Shown: piece by piece, positions 1-9,969 of the stretch
Layout: each line of letters opens with the position of its first letter
Numbering within the stretch: position 1 is the stretch's first letter
Source of the DNA: Leishmania martiniquensis
Lineage: Eukaryota > Euglenozoa > Kinetoplastea > Trypanosomatida > Trypanosomatidae
NCBI RefSeq assembly: GCF_017916325.1
Contig: NC_090149.1
Location: forward strand, 540,001-604,000
Direction: 5' to 3'
Length of the DNA stretch: 64,000 nt
Program-made: the position numbers and the translations under genes
Notes under the pieces: model-generated
Database searches by the model: none
The model's input: the letters and a program-made list of their open reading frames with translations, nothing else
Told to the model about the DNA's origin: nothing

Positions 1-2
1 AC

Positions 3-2381
3 GACCTGCTTCATCAGAAGGCCGTGCAGTCGTCGCATTACGAGCGGCTAGAGCGCCAGCTGCTCAACGGGGAGCGGTGCCGGCGTGCCGCCGTTTTGGC
101 TCTGCGGCAGCGAGTCGCGGATGTGACGCGCCGCGGAAAGGACGTTGTTGACCTGCGCCGCGAGAACCACCAACTGGCCGATCAAATTGCCCAGCACGCG
201 CTGCAACTTGCTGCGCTGCAGTGCCGCAACGCCGAGGTGAAGAGGCGTGAGAGTGCTGCGGTGGAGCGATTGCAAGATGGCATACGAAGCTTCTCGGGAC
301 ATCCAGCCCGCGTGGTTATTGCTGTCCAGGCCTCGCAAGCTCAAAGGCAGTTGCACTGCGCAGGTAGGCGCTTGTCGAAGGCGCTTCAGCACTTGTGGGG
401 CGCGTTGCGCGTGCGCAGACAGGCGCTGGTGTTCGTGGCGCAATCAACACAGCTGCTCAGCGTACACGCCACCTCCCAGGTGCGGCTGACGGGTGTGCTG
501 CACAACCGGGCGATGCGATGCTCGGAGATGCACGAAGCAGCTTGCTTGCGGAGGCAAGCCGCAGCAGCGGTGCGTCTCGGGCCTTTAATGAAAGAGCAGC
601 ACACAGCCGAGCGAGCGCTTCTCGCTCTACAGGCTCAAATGGACCTCTTGAACGTTTACGCGGAAGCTCTCGGTTGCTCTTGCGAGACAGCCAAAGGAGA
701 GATGGATGCGCTTTCAGTCGCGATCGACCACAGTGGCGAGCGGTTGTCGGCGATGCAGGAGGCGCAGCAAGAGAAGGCAGCAGCGGTGACCGAGAAGAAG
801 CGCTCTTTGGCCGCACAGCAGGCAGCGCACACCGAGTCCTCGACGCTGCAGGAGGTAGAACTGCTGCGGACTACAGATGCGCTCTCCGCTGCGGCGGCTG
901 ACGAGGGAGCGGTAAACACACACGTAGCGGAGCTGCAGCGCTTGCTGGGTGATGTAAAGCAGCACACTCAGCCTCTTGCGCGACGAGTGTACGCCTTAGC
1001 GTTTCTCCTCCTCCTCTGCGAGTGTGAGCAGCAGCGACTCTCGCGGCAGTGCCTTGCGCAGAGAGAGGAGAGGGCGAGGGTTGAGCTTGAGCTTTCGAAG
1101 CTTCGCACGTGGCACGATGAGCGGCTTGAGCGACTGCGGGCTGTACGAGCAGCCGCAGCGAACGCTGCAGTGCGGGACGCTCATTTGATGAGGGAGGCGC
1201 AGGACCGCAAAGCCACTGTGGATCTTGAGGGGGATGAGTGGCGGCTCTTGTACGCGCAGTTGGTGCGTGACGCGTGCCGGGCCAGGGCTGACGCTTCTGC
1301 GGCAGCCGCCAAAATCACTCGTCGGGCGCCGGCGGCTAGCAAAAGAGAGGAAAGAGGGCGAGAACCGAGCGCGCTTCTTTCGCAGCGCAAGCGAGCGCGT
1401 GCGGAGCGGCAGTCGCGCGCCACTACAACGGCTGCGTCGCGTCGGCAGAGGGCAGCGCTCGAGGCGGTAGATGCGTTGACTGTGACTGCCTCGCAGCACA
1501 GCAGCATCGGCCATCGCGCGTCCACGCACGCGGATGAGGAGGCCGCTGTGGCGGAGTTGACAGCGCAGGAGCACAGTAGCGGCGCTGCCCGCATGAGGAC
1601 CAGCACCCACGCAGCCCCGCCACCGCAATGGACGAGCTCGCCCACTGTGCGCCCATCTTACCGGCTTACATCTGTGAAGCACCCTGCCGTGGAGAAGAAG
1701 CCGATAAGGGCGCCGGCAGCCGTGGAAGCGCTACCCGCACCCTTGTCTGGGAAGAAGCGCAAGGCTAATGAGCGAGTTGCTGGTGGCGCATCGCACGCTG
1801 TCGCAACGGCAGCGGCGCGCGCATCAGCCATGTCGCCATTCACCATCGCAGTGAGCGAAGGGCGCTCGAGCTCGAGCTTCTCTTCGGCGAGGAGCCGAAA
1901 GAGCGCTGCCGCGGAGGCTGACTCCCGCAGCGACGTTTCTGATATCCGACTGTCGTCCCCATCGCCCTCCCCGAGGTGCCCGCCTGAACGATGCAATGCC
2001 GGCATCCCACCCATCGCTGCTGCGCACCCTCTTCCTAGACCTGTTCTGCGACGAGGATGTGTCGAATCGAGCGCGACAATCACCAGTCACATCCATAGCA
2101 GCGCTTTAACCTCTGCATTGGCTGCGTGCACACCACGTGGGACTGCCATCGCTGCCGATTTCGACCGCACGCTTGCGCAGCCGTCGCCTTTTGCGTCACA
2201 CTTTACGGGGAACTGCACAGCCCTGCCGAACGTGGGCGGCACGGCCCGACTGCCTCACAAGTCGCAGCCACGACGCGCCACGGCGGCGAAGGCTGTGCCG
2301 CCAGCGCGACGTCGCGCGCCCCTTCTGGCGCTCTCTGCTACCGATGTCGGCGAGGACCTCTTCGCGGACATCTTCTCATGA
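3..2381 (+). CDS. Coiled-coil protein of unknown function, 5'-truncated by the window edge
   Basis: The frame is open from base 3, with no stop before the window edge, so the N-terminus lies outside. There is no ATG near the edge; the first codons read through a valine codon at base 24. About 792 residues are visible. The first ~450 are rich in Ala, Arg, Glu, Gln and Leu, with long heptad-like helical stretches typical of a coiled coil. The remainder is Ser/Pro/Arg/Ala-rich low complexity, probably disordered, with an acidic-hydrophobic tail ending GEDLFADIFS. I recognise no catalytic motif. A cytoskeletal or flagellar structural role would be usual for such trypanosomatid proteins, but that is a guess. 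The long open frame and strong G/C at third positions support coding. Confidence 0.82.
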   Translation, partial: DLLHQKAVQSSHYERLERQLLNGERCRRAAVLALRQRVADVTRRGKDVVDLRRENHQLADQIAQHALQLAALQCRNAEVKRRESAAVERLQDGIRSFSGHPARVVIAVQASQAQRQLHCAGRRLSKALQHLWGALRVRRQALVFVAQSTQLLSVHATSQVRLTGVLHNRAMRCSEMHEAACLRRQAAAAVRLGPLMKEQHTAERALLALQAQMDLLNVYAEALGCSCETAKGEMDALSVAIDHSGERLSAMQEAQQEKAAAVTEKKRSLAAQQAAHTESSTLQEVELLRTTDALSAAAADEGAVNTHVAELQRLLGDVKQHTQPLARRVYALAFLLLLCECEQQRLSRQCLAQREERARVELELSKLRTWHDERLERLRAVRAAAANAAVRDAHLMREAQDRKATVDLEGDEWRLLYAQLVRDACRARADASAAAAKITRRAPAASKREERGREPSALLSQRKRARAERQSRATTTAASRRQRAALEAVDALTVTASQHSSIGHRASTHADEEAAVAELTAQEHSSGAARMRTSTHAAPPPQWTSSPTVRPSYRLTSVKHPAVEKKPIRAPAAVEALPAPLSGKKRKANERVAGGASHAVATAAARASAMSPFTIAVSEGRSSSSFSSARSRKSAAAEADSRSDVSDIRLSSPSPSPRCPPERCNAGIPPIAAAHPLPRPVLRRGCVESSATITSHIHSSALTSALAACTPRGTAIAADFDRTLAQPSPFASHFTGNCTALPNVGGTARLPHKSQPRRATAAKAVPPARRRAPLLALSATDVGEDLFADIFS

Positions 2382-3931
2382 GCCCCCTCTCCATCTTCTT
2401 CCTGCACACCGAGAAACACGCTGGTGCGGCTGTCTTCGTGTGCCTCTGTCGGCAATCGCGCGGTCTCTATGGGGGTTATATCGCTATCGCTTTCACATTT
2501 GGCCGCGCGGTGCGGCTCCACTGCGGCTATCCGGTCTTCTCCGCTTTCTCTGCTGTTTTCTGCTTCGAATCCTTCGCACATTTCCTTTCATCATACGGCT
2601 TTTTTCTGCTCGCGAGAGTGCGGCTCTCTCTCTCTTGGTGTACGCGTGGGTGTGTCATGGTGCCCGTTCGTATGCCTAAGCTCGTGCGCACTATCAAAGG
2701 TGTGCATGTCTGCCGTGTCTCGCATGGCGACGCTGCAAATGCACGCGCGTCTGCATGCAGAAACCGCGGCGTCGTCTCTTCCACACACACACACACACTT
2801 TCGCTCGCTCTTCTGCCCTTCCCGCGTGCTTCCATAGACCATGGCGAAGCGGTCGAGACATCCAAGAGGGAGTGACGGTAAGAGGGCCCGATATATCTAT
2901 CCCTCCCTCCCCCTTGCTGCGGCTGTGTGAGGGAGGGAGGGAGGCAATGAGCGGCAGGCGGTCGTTGTTTCAGCCAATCGTCGTGCTCTCTCTCTCAATG
3001 CCGATGGACCTGTGAGGGATACCTGGGCACTTCTTGTCTTCCTTTCGTCGAGAGCGCAAATCGCTGAGAGGCCCCCTCCATGCGAGCCTGAGTTGTCGGG
3101 CACGCCTCTCTGTTTTACAGAGCGCATCCTCAGTCACTTCCATTTCCATTCTCTCTCTCATTCTCTCTCCTGCGCCTTCACCTTTTGGCCCTCCTCCCCT
3201 TCGGTGCTCGGGCGGCGCCTCTTCTGCCTCCGTTTCGTCACGACGACCACAACTCAGTGTGCGGCGTCGATCGCTCGCACCGTCGCCCCACTCCAAAACT
3301 TACACGTGCGACGTCAACACCATCGACACAGCGGCGACCATCGCTGCATCAGCACCAAAAAAAAGAGGAGGGAGAGAGGCTTCGTGTCGGGAGCAGCAGA
3401 GCTTCTGCCGTCAACTCACCGTTCGCCATACATACTTGCCTATAAACTCAGGAAGAGTTCCCGAAACCCCCCCCACGACACCAGAGGCAGAGTAGGACAT
3501 GCGTCTCAGCACTCGCACAGCCCGATTTTGTTCACGTTTGCGTCGCTGAGTTTGCTCTCGTAGCTTAAGCGCAGGCCGCAATCAACACCGCCAGCTGAAT
3601 GCGCACTTCGGCATCTTTGTACATGCTTCTGTGCTTGAGGACAGCTCAGATCGCCACGCTGCGCGCTCTTTTCGCCATCTGCCGGTTAAACGGTCCTGTT
3701 GGTGCGTGCATGTGCTCCCCTTCTCGTGCTTTTTTTTGCCTGCTCCGTGTCGCATTGGCTCGCGGCTCCATAGTTGAGGTGGCCACGCCTTTTTTTTTAT
3801 ATTTCATTCTCTGTGTTTCTTTGCTCCCCTCTCCTTCCCTGTCGGCACGTGTGCGTGTGCTTTGATTTCGTCACGCGTCATCGCCGACTCTTCCCATTCA
3901 GTTAATCTCGACAACGGCGCGTGTGCCTATC
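2382..3931. other. Intergenic region (3'UTR of coiled-coil gene, 5'UTR of kinase)
   Basis: It holds pyrimidine-rich tracts, a short AC microsatellite (about 2783-2800), GGGAGGGA-type purine runs near 2930-2945 and several poly-T runs. Overlapping ORFs in all frames are low-complexity Ser/Cys/Arg/His strings, so I call no gene. Confidence 0.6.
3900..3901 (+). promoter_or_regulatory. Probable spliced-leader acceptor AG for the kinase at 3932
   Basis: A C/T-rich tract (about 3810-3842) and CTCTTCCCATT precede this AG, which lies 31 bases before the first ATG. The pattern is that of trypanosomatid trans-splice acceptors; the exact site is inferred. Confidence 0.5.
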
Positions 3932-6900
3932 ATGTCAGCGCCATTTTCGTCCTTGAGCCCGTCTTCGTCGCCGTCGGTCGCAAAGAGGCGCGTGATTGCA
4001 TCCCCACGCACAGCACATGACCTCACGATGCGGCTAGGCAGTGACGGGCTGCATGGCAGTTGCTGTGGTATGGTGTCTCCACTGACGGAGCTGCTTGCCT
4101 GCTCTCCCTCACAACTGCAGCCGCTCTCCAGCGATGTTGCGCTATCCCCAAGTAGCTGGGCTAGTCGAGGAAGCGGCGGTGCTGGGCCACTGCTACCGTC
4201 AGCACGCGAGCAAGCAAGGGTACCGGCAGCCCCAGACATCACGTCCGTGACCTCGTCACGCCATACACACCAGAGTAGTAGTCTCGGATGTAACTCGCCG
4301 CCGTACGTGCCGCTTCGGAGGGAGGGTGGATCTCTGGCGACCGATGGCACTGTCGACTCGCTCCCCGGCGAGCGAAGCGGACTCTTGACTGTACCGTTCG
4401 CCGGCACCGGGAAAGGCGCATCGCGTCCTAAGCGGACCATCCCGGATCTCTCTGGAACGCTGTCGACCCCTTCCTCCTCGCAGGCGTGTCGGCGCACATC
4501 CACGACGACCGCCCTCAAAAAAGACGGCACGCGCGACGAGGGTGTGCTGACGCAGCACACTGCAGACCTGTTAGCGAGCGCAGGCACACTAGAGAAAGCG
4601 CTTGTCGAGTACGACGTCTCACCAATCGGGCTCACCCGGCATGAGTGTCGGTGGGGTAACAGAGGTGGCTTTGGCAGTGCTGGCAGTGCTCCTGCCAGCA
4701 TCGCTGCAAGTGCGTCTGCGTCTGCCGGTGCCACTGGGACAGCGAGTCGCACTCTGGATACGTATGGCCTACCGAATGCCCTGGTGGTCGGCGGAGGCTC
4801 CTCGAACGGCACTACGCCTCACTCGCGGTCTGCGGCAATGGTGAGTCCGCACAGTCGCGCGGCTTTCGCTGCTTCGATCTTGACGATGGGCTCGCAGCTG
4901 GCTACAGGTAACACGAATGCGACGGCTGGAAGCCCTGCTGGGACTAGCAGCTCTCCTAACGGCACGTGCGCTTTCACTCCCATTAGCCGCCCACACGAAG
5001 GCACTGGAAGGCTCTCCCGGGCGCCACGCTTGGCGAGCCATCTGTTTTTGGAGGACGGCTCGGCTTCGGAGAGTGTGTTGCCCCCGGCAAGTTTGCAGAG
5101 CCCAGCAGTGCCGAATGGCAAGCGCCGTTGTGGTTGCAATGGCGGCAGCGATCGTCTGAGCGTCGCCGCGCTGGACCAGTCACGCACGCCGCGCTGCTCG
5201 GAGGAAGGGCAGGTGAACGTTTCGGAAGACAGCAATGCTCTTACCGTGGTATCCGTCTCCGCCGACGCGTGGAGACCGACGGCGGCAAACTTTGTGAAGG
5301 GTGAGCTCATTGGAAAAGGCAGCTACGGTGCCGTTTACCGTGGCATGCAGCGCAGCAACAACAGAATTATAGCAATGAAAGAGATTCGTCTCCCTGGCGT
5401 GGTAGAGCAGCAGCTGCGGCAGCCCGAGGATGCGGCGGTGACGGCGGCGTCGCCTTCAGGTCCGTCATCGTCGCCGGTGGCGCTGACGTCGCATTCGCTC
5501 GAAGAGACCGCGTTGGTCAAGGAGGTGGAGGCTATCAAGCGTGAGTTGACGCTCCTCAAGCAGCTGAGCCACCCCAACATTGTTCGATACCTGAACGACG
5601 AGGTTGTCGACGGAACGCTGCGCATATACATGGAATACGTCTCAGGCGGTAGTGTCACTGCCGCGCTTAAGTCATACGGCGCTTTCGAGGAGCCGCAGGC
5701 GGCTGCGCTGTGCTACCAACTGCTGCAGGGGCTCGCCTACATGCATCAGCGCGGCATCATCCACCGCGACCTGAAGGGCGACAACTTGCTGCTAGAGACG
5801 TCGAGCCAGCTGAAAATTGCCGATCTGGGCACCGCCAAGAGCATCATTTCGTCGGCGACAATGACGGCGAAGATCGTGGGTACGGCGTACTTTATGGCTC
5901 CGGAGGTGCTGCATCCAAAAGGCGCCGCCGTGGGAGCAGCGGCGGATATTTGGTCTGTTGCCTGCTGCGTGATCGAGATGCTGACGGGCAGGCCGCCGCT
6001 CTCAGAGTTGCCGAACCAGTTTTCGGTCATGATGGCGATCGGCGGCTCGGCCGCAGTGCCGCTTGATAAATACATTCCGGCTGACAACAAGTGGTCCGGC
6101 GAGGTGCTGGACTTCATATCACAATGTCTACGCGCGAACGCGACCGACCGACCCACCGCGGTCGAACTGCTGCACCACAGCTGGTTTTTGAAGATGCTGA
6201 ACGCGGCGCATGTGCCGTCGGTTGTGTCGACACCGGTGACGCTAACCTCCTTCCTGACTACCACGGCGCCGCCCATCGAGCGCCCCCTCAACTCAGCCCC
6301 ACAACGGCGCATGGTGTCCCCCATATGCTCACCTGACTCGACTGCGGCGCTGACACCGGGATACACTGGGCAACAGTTCAGCGCAGGTAACCCAGAAAGT
6401 CGCGCCAGCAGTCGTACCAGCAGCCGCACCAGCAGAGAGCGCAGGCGGAAGCGAGACAAGCGGCTCTCGTCACGGCGCCACACACGCTACTCGACAAGCG
6501 GTGCCACGAGTGCGACCTCGCACCACTCGCAGGAGAGCTCTCAGGTTAGCACACCGCAGAATAGTAGCACCACTCGTACACGCGACGGCTCAGCGAGAAG
6601 CGGTTCCTTAACGCGGGCACACAGTCAGCCGGGGGGTCAGCACGGCGCCAGCACGAAGCGCAAGAGTCGCGTTCGAAGTCTGGGCCACGGGCTTCTCAAG
6701 GAGGACTCTCGGCAAAGCTCAAGCAGCGAGTGCATGCTGCATCACCGCACGTGCGTCTGCGGCACCAGTGGCGGCGGTGACAGCAGCGGAGATAGTAAAG
6801 GCAAAGGCTCATTTCTTCCCGCTATCAATCCCAACGGAAGCGCGGCACCGTCACCATGCAGTTACTCCCTAGATGCGCTACGCGGAAGCCGATCGCTGAA

Positions 6901-7180
6901 GGACAGCGGAAGCGCGCGAGAGCCCACTAAGGCGTATGTGTACCCTTCAGGTGCGGAGAGCACGAGTCGGGACTCGATGCACCTCGGACAATCACTAAGC
7001 GACCAACAGCGCTCCCTCTCCCGTGACTTCGTCGACTCCTCCATGCAGTACAGCAGTGGTGGCAAGATGACTCTGGAGGGTGCATCGAACACGCGTGGTG
7101 CAGGGCACTGCAGGGTTGTCGGCGACCTCGATGGCACCGGCCAGCGAATCTTGCCCACCAATGTGTCAGCGCGCCGCTAA
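3932..7180 (+). CDS. STE/MAPKKK-like serine/threonine protein kinase
   Basis: The 1082-residue protein starts at the first ATG (MSAPFSS); the frame opens nine bases earlier at a GTG that I reject. Residues 1-450 are a Ser/Thr/Ala/Gly-rich, probably disordered, region. The kinase domain spans about 453-755, with a glycine loop GKGSYGAV (~461), the lysine in MKEIR, HRDLKGDN (~611) and GTAYFMAPE. The HRDLKGDN and GT-Y-MAPE style resembles STE11/MAPKKK and NEK-adjacent groups. The magnesium-binding DFG is DLG (~631), a conservative change seen in some active kinases. There is an Ala/Ser insert of about 25 residues between the catalytic lysine and helix C. The C-terminal 330 residues are rich in Ser/Arg, Gly and His, with SRTSSRTSRE-type repeats. 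The substrate and pathway are unknown. Confidence 0.93.
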   Translation: MSAPFSSLSPSSSPSVAKRRVIASPRTAHDLTMRLGSDGLHGSCCGMVSPLTELLACSPSQLQPLSSDVALSPSSWASRGSGGAGPLLPSAREQARVPAAPDITSVTSSRHTHQSSSLGCNSPPYVPLRREGGSLATDGTVDSLPGERSGLLTVPFAGTGKGASRPKRTIPDLSGTLSTPSSSQACRRTSTTTALKKDGTRDEGVLTQHTADLLASAGTLEKALVEYDVSPIGLTRHECRWGNRGGFGSAGSAPASIAASASASAGATGTASRTLDTYGLPNALVVGGGSSNGTTPHSRSAAMVSPHSRAAFAASILTMGSQLATGNTNATAGSPAGTSSSPNGTCAFTPISRPHEGTGRLSRAPRLASHLFLEDGSASESVLPPASLQSPAVPNGKRRCGCNGGSDRLSVAALDQSRTPRCSEEGQVNVSEDSNALTVVSVSADAWRPTAANFVKGELIGKGSYGAVYRGMQRSNNRIIAMKEIRLPGVVEQQLRQPEDAAVTAASPSGPSSSPVALTSHSLEETALVKEVEAIKRELTLLKQLSHPNIVRYLNDEVVDGTLRIYMEYVSGGSVTAALKSYGAFEEPQAAALCYQLLQGLAYMHQRGIIHRDLKGDNLLLETSSQLKIADLGTAKSIISSATMTAKIVGTAYFMAPEVLHPKGAAVGAAADIWSVACCVIEMLTGRPPLSELPNQFSVMMAIGGSAAVPLDKYIPADNKWSGEVLDFISQCLRANATDRPTAVELLHHSWFLKMLNAAHVPSVVSTPVTLTSFLTTTAPPIERPLNSAPQRRMVSPICSPDSTAALTPGYTGQQFSAGNPESRASSRTSSRTSRERRRKRDKRLSSRRHTRYSTSGATSATSHHSQESSQVSTPQNSSTTRTRDGSARSGSLTRAHSQPGGQHGASTKRKSRVRSLGHGLLKEDSRQSSSSECMLHHRTCVCGTSGGGDSSGDSKGKGSFLPAINPNGSAAPSPCSYSLDALRGSRSLKDSGSAREPTKAYVYPSGAESTSRDSMHLGQSLSDQQRSLSRDFVDSSMQYSSGGKMTLEGASNTRGAGHCRVVGDLDGTGQRILPTNVSARR

Positions 7181-8513
7181 GACTCGGGCAAAAGCTTCCC
7201 ACCGCATCGACGGAAGTTAGCGGCACCTGTGCGTCTCTCTTACCCCTCTCTGTGCTTGGATGTGTAATAGAGGCTCCCCCTCGCTTGTGCGGCTCTGAGG
7301 GAGGGGGAGGGGTCAGCAAGCAAGAGCGTCTGCCGCTTGTTGTGTGCTCCTATCTTGTCGGAAAGGCTCGCCTTCGGTAGTGAACGCAGGCATCCCCTGA
7401 GCCGCCCCCTCCTCACACGCCTTCTCTGCACCCACACCGTTTCCTTTTTTCCGTCTTTCCCAACCAGTGAGTGCGCCCCCGCAGCAGACTCTAAAGGGGT
7501 CCCTCCTGTCTTCATTTACTTGGAGAGGGGAGGGAAGGAGAAGGGGGGAGGTGGGCGGCGTCCGCGCTGTTCTGCCTGATGGCTCACCTCAGCTGCACGA
7601 AGAGGGCTGGCTAGAGGCACGGGGGACTCGTGCCGTGCTCACTGCTGACTTCTCACTTGCAGTTTTCCTCGTCGCGCTGTCACTGGAGCCCCCACACGCA
7701 CACTTTCCTTACCTGAGAGCGATCCGGATCGTATCAGCCCCACCCATCCAACCCCGGCTGCCATCTCTGACATGCGAGACTGGTGGGGTGGAGGGGTGAG
7801 AGGGTGCGATAAGGGGGCCTGACGCTCGTGAGTACAACGCAACAGTATGTGCACACGCCCGAAATACCAACTCGAGCCGCCGGGCTCGGTGGCAGCCGCA
7901 CCATCCCACACACTTCTCATGTTGGGTGAGTGGGCGGCGCGTATGCCCCCTGTCGGCAGGGCCCATTCTTTCTTGTCTGCACCGCTCTGTGCCCCTAAAC
8001 ATTTTCCCATGTAGTGCTGGCGACGGAGCGTAAGTCGTGCCGTAGGTGAGTGGTAGGCGCGCGTGTAGTACTGTTCGTGACGGAGCGCGCCTCTCGCACA
8101 AGGGCTCGCGTCACCTTTCTTCCTCCTGCGATCGGTGCACATCTCGGCTGTCGTCACCGCTGCTTATGAGCAAGGCGGTAGGGAAAGGCGAACCTTTGCG
8201 ACTGATTGCCGCGCTGGCGGCCTTCGTTGGACCGATGGGGAGTTGCGGAGGAGGGGAGGTGATGGTCTTTGCAGCGGTACGCAAGAATAGTGGGCGCCTG
8301 CCTGTCTCCTCCCTTTCCCTCTTCTAGGTCTCTTTGCTTGCTTGTGCGGGAGCGCGCGCGCGGTCCCGCTGCCATCGCCTTGCCTTGCCCCTTTTCTAAC
8401 ACTCACACGCAGAGGGGCGCCCATCGGGGAATGCCAACTCTTCACCGTCGTCGGCCCCTCTTCTGCACCCAAGGACCGCATCATCGCCATTTTTGTATTA
8501 GCTCGCGTGCCCT
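7181..8513. other. Intergenic region, left part of a 7 kb gene-poor stretch
   Basis: It is the presumed 3'UTR of the upstream kinase: purine runs around 7300-7315, G-rich runs at 7530-7560 and T-rich tracts. Only low-complexity ORFs on both strands are seen, so I support no gene. Confidence 0.55.
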
Positions 8514-8934
8514 CCGATGATGATGGGAGGGGAGATGCACACGCCCCACCTCGGCGCGCGGCACTTTATGCACGAGGAAGGGAGGGCGGTGGTACCGTAG
8601 CCCACTCCCTGTGTGCGAGGGAGCCAAGTCGCCGCCGCTCTCCGTGCCGGTGCGGAATCACCTGCGGTGGCCACACAGGGGCCGACGCCCACGACCTCGA
8701 GTCGCCCGAGCAGCCCCATTGCTAGGCAGGTCGGTGGTCGTGTGCTGGGCGCGGCGTGGTGTCGCAGCGGCCTGCGGAGCGGGTGGCGGGTAGACGGTGA
8801 GGCAGGGTCCGTGCCCCGGTGACCGAGTGGGGGGACGCCTTGCAGGAAGGTGCGTGTGTTGGGGTGAAGGGGGAGCGAGGTGGTGTAGCTGAATGGCGGA
8901 GGGCGGACCAACTGAAAGAAAAAGAGGGCAAGGG
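8514..8934 (+). repeat. SIDER-like dispersed repeat, family A copy 1
   Basis: This ~400 bp unit begins CCGATGATGATGGGAGG and ends GGCGGACCAAC plus an A-rich tail. Four other copies occur in this window; copy 3 at 15807 appears identical over the shared length. Length, A-rich 3' end, dispersal between genes and lack of coding capacity fit Leishmania SIDER2 retroposon remnants. The family name is my inference, because I could not compare it with a consensus. Confidence 0.75.
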
Positions 8935-9610
8935 CCTTACTTCATTCAGGTGCCGTCGTCTCGGTGCTCGTGTGTGCGGCTGGCATGGCTTTTTATTAGC
9001 TCGTTTCCCTTTTCGTCTCGGTTGTGTGTAGGGTGCTCAGCTCTCTCAGCGCATACCCACCACCTTTTCCCCTGTTTATTGTCGCTGTGTGTGTGCCTGT
9101 TGGTTGTTGACTGTTTGGTGTGTACTGGTTAATGTGTAGGTGCTCATTGCCTCTCTTTCTCTGTGTGTGTGTCGGTGATGGTGTCGGGTCTGGGCCGCTC
9201 TGTCATCCTCTTCCCTCTCCCGCATATTGTCAGAGCCTCCCCCTTCTCCCTCCTGTGTGATGCCGTTTCTGTGCTTCCATTTGTGTGTGTGTGTGTGTCC
9301 TCAGAAGAGACGTGTGAGCGGCACTGCCAGTGAGGACTTCTCTCCTGCGCTCCCTCCCTTGTCTGCGTGTACGTTTATGTCCGCCTGTGCTCTGTGCATC
9401 GTTTCTCCTTTTGTTTTGTTGCAGTATGGGGCTGCTTTTCACAGCAGTGTTCGCGTCTTCTTCACAGGGGAGCCCCTCGCTGGCGATGGCACGACGACCG
9501 CACCGTGCGTGGTACCACGAGGGGCCGCCATGACCACCGCTTCAGGGTCGGAAGGCCGCACGCACACGCACAAACGGGCATGCAAACTGCCCTCGTGTGC
9601 GGCGGCGTAC
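8935..9610. other. Intergenic region between two repeats
   Basis: It contains T- and GT-rich DNA, including a TG microsatellite at about 9281-9298 and TGTGTGTG runs near 9165. No convincing coding sequence is seen. Confidence 0.5.
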
Positions 9611-9969
9611 TCTGTGGTGTGGGCGGGACAGGCCTGAGCGGGCGTCGTGCTGCAGGGACGTGCAGCCGTGCTGACGGCCGCAGCACTCCACGACGTATTG
9701 CGTTCACGTATCGACAATTATAGGCGTCTGTCTGCAGCCTTTCTTTTTCTTCTTTTTTCTTCGCGCGCGCGGGCTGCGTAGCGGTGATGCTGAGCGTGAG
9801 CCTCGACCGCGGCCAGCGCTGCGCGCCGTGTGAACAGCGATGGCGTGCAGGGTGTGAACGGGTGTTGGCCGGCCCCGCACCATGACATAGCCGTGGCGGA
9901 GCAGAGGTGGGCGAGCTTCGGTCGCGCGCGCGTGTATTTCTGTCGAGCTGCGCACGGTGCGATGGGCGT
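9611..9969 (+). repeat. Dispersed repeat, family B copy 1 (359 bp)
   Basis: It matches 34495-34853 over exactly the same length, with about three single-base differences seen by eye (near the 5' end, at GCACTCC versus GCAGTCC, and at CGTGTAT versus CGTATAT). It contains an internal T/C tract (about 9740-9763) followed by an alternating GC run. No open reading frame is shared on the + strand. It may be another SIDER subfamily or a fragment of a larger element; there is no clear A-tail. Confidence 0.75.

Noticed and set aside
2126..2875. 249-codon + strand ORF overlapping the end of the coiled-coil gene
   Set aside because: Low-complexity Ser/Arg/Cys, overlaps a better frame and continues into UTR-like DNA.
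8820..8900. tRNA-like gene at the end of family A
   Set aside because: A-box-like words only; no cloverleaf, no correctly placed B box or acceptor stem.
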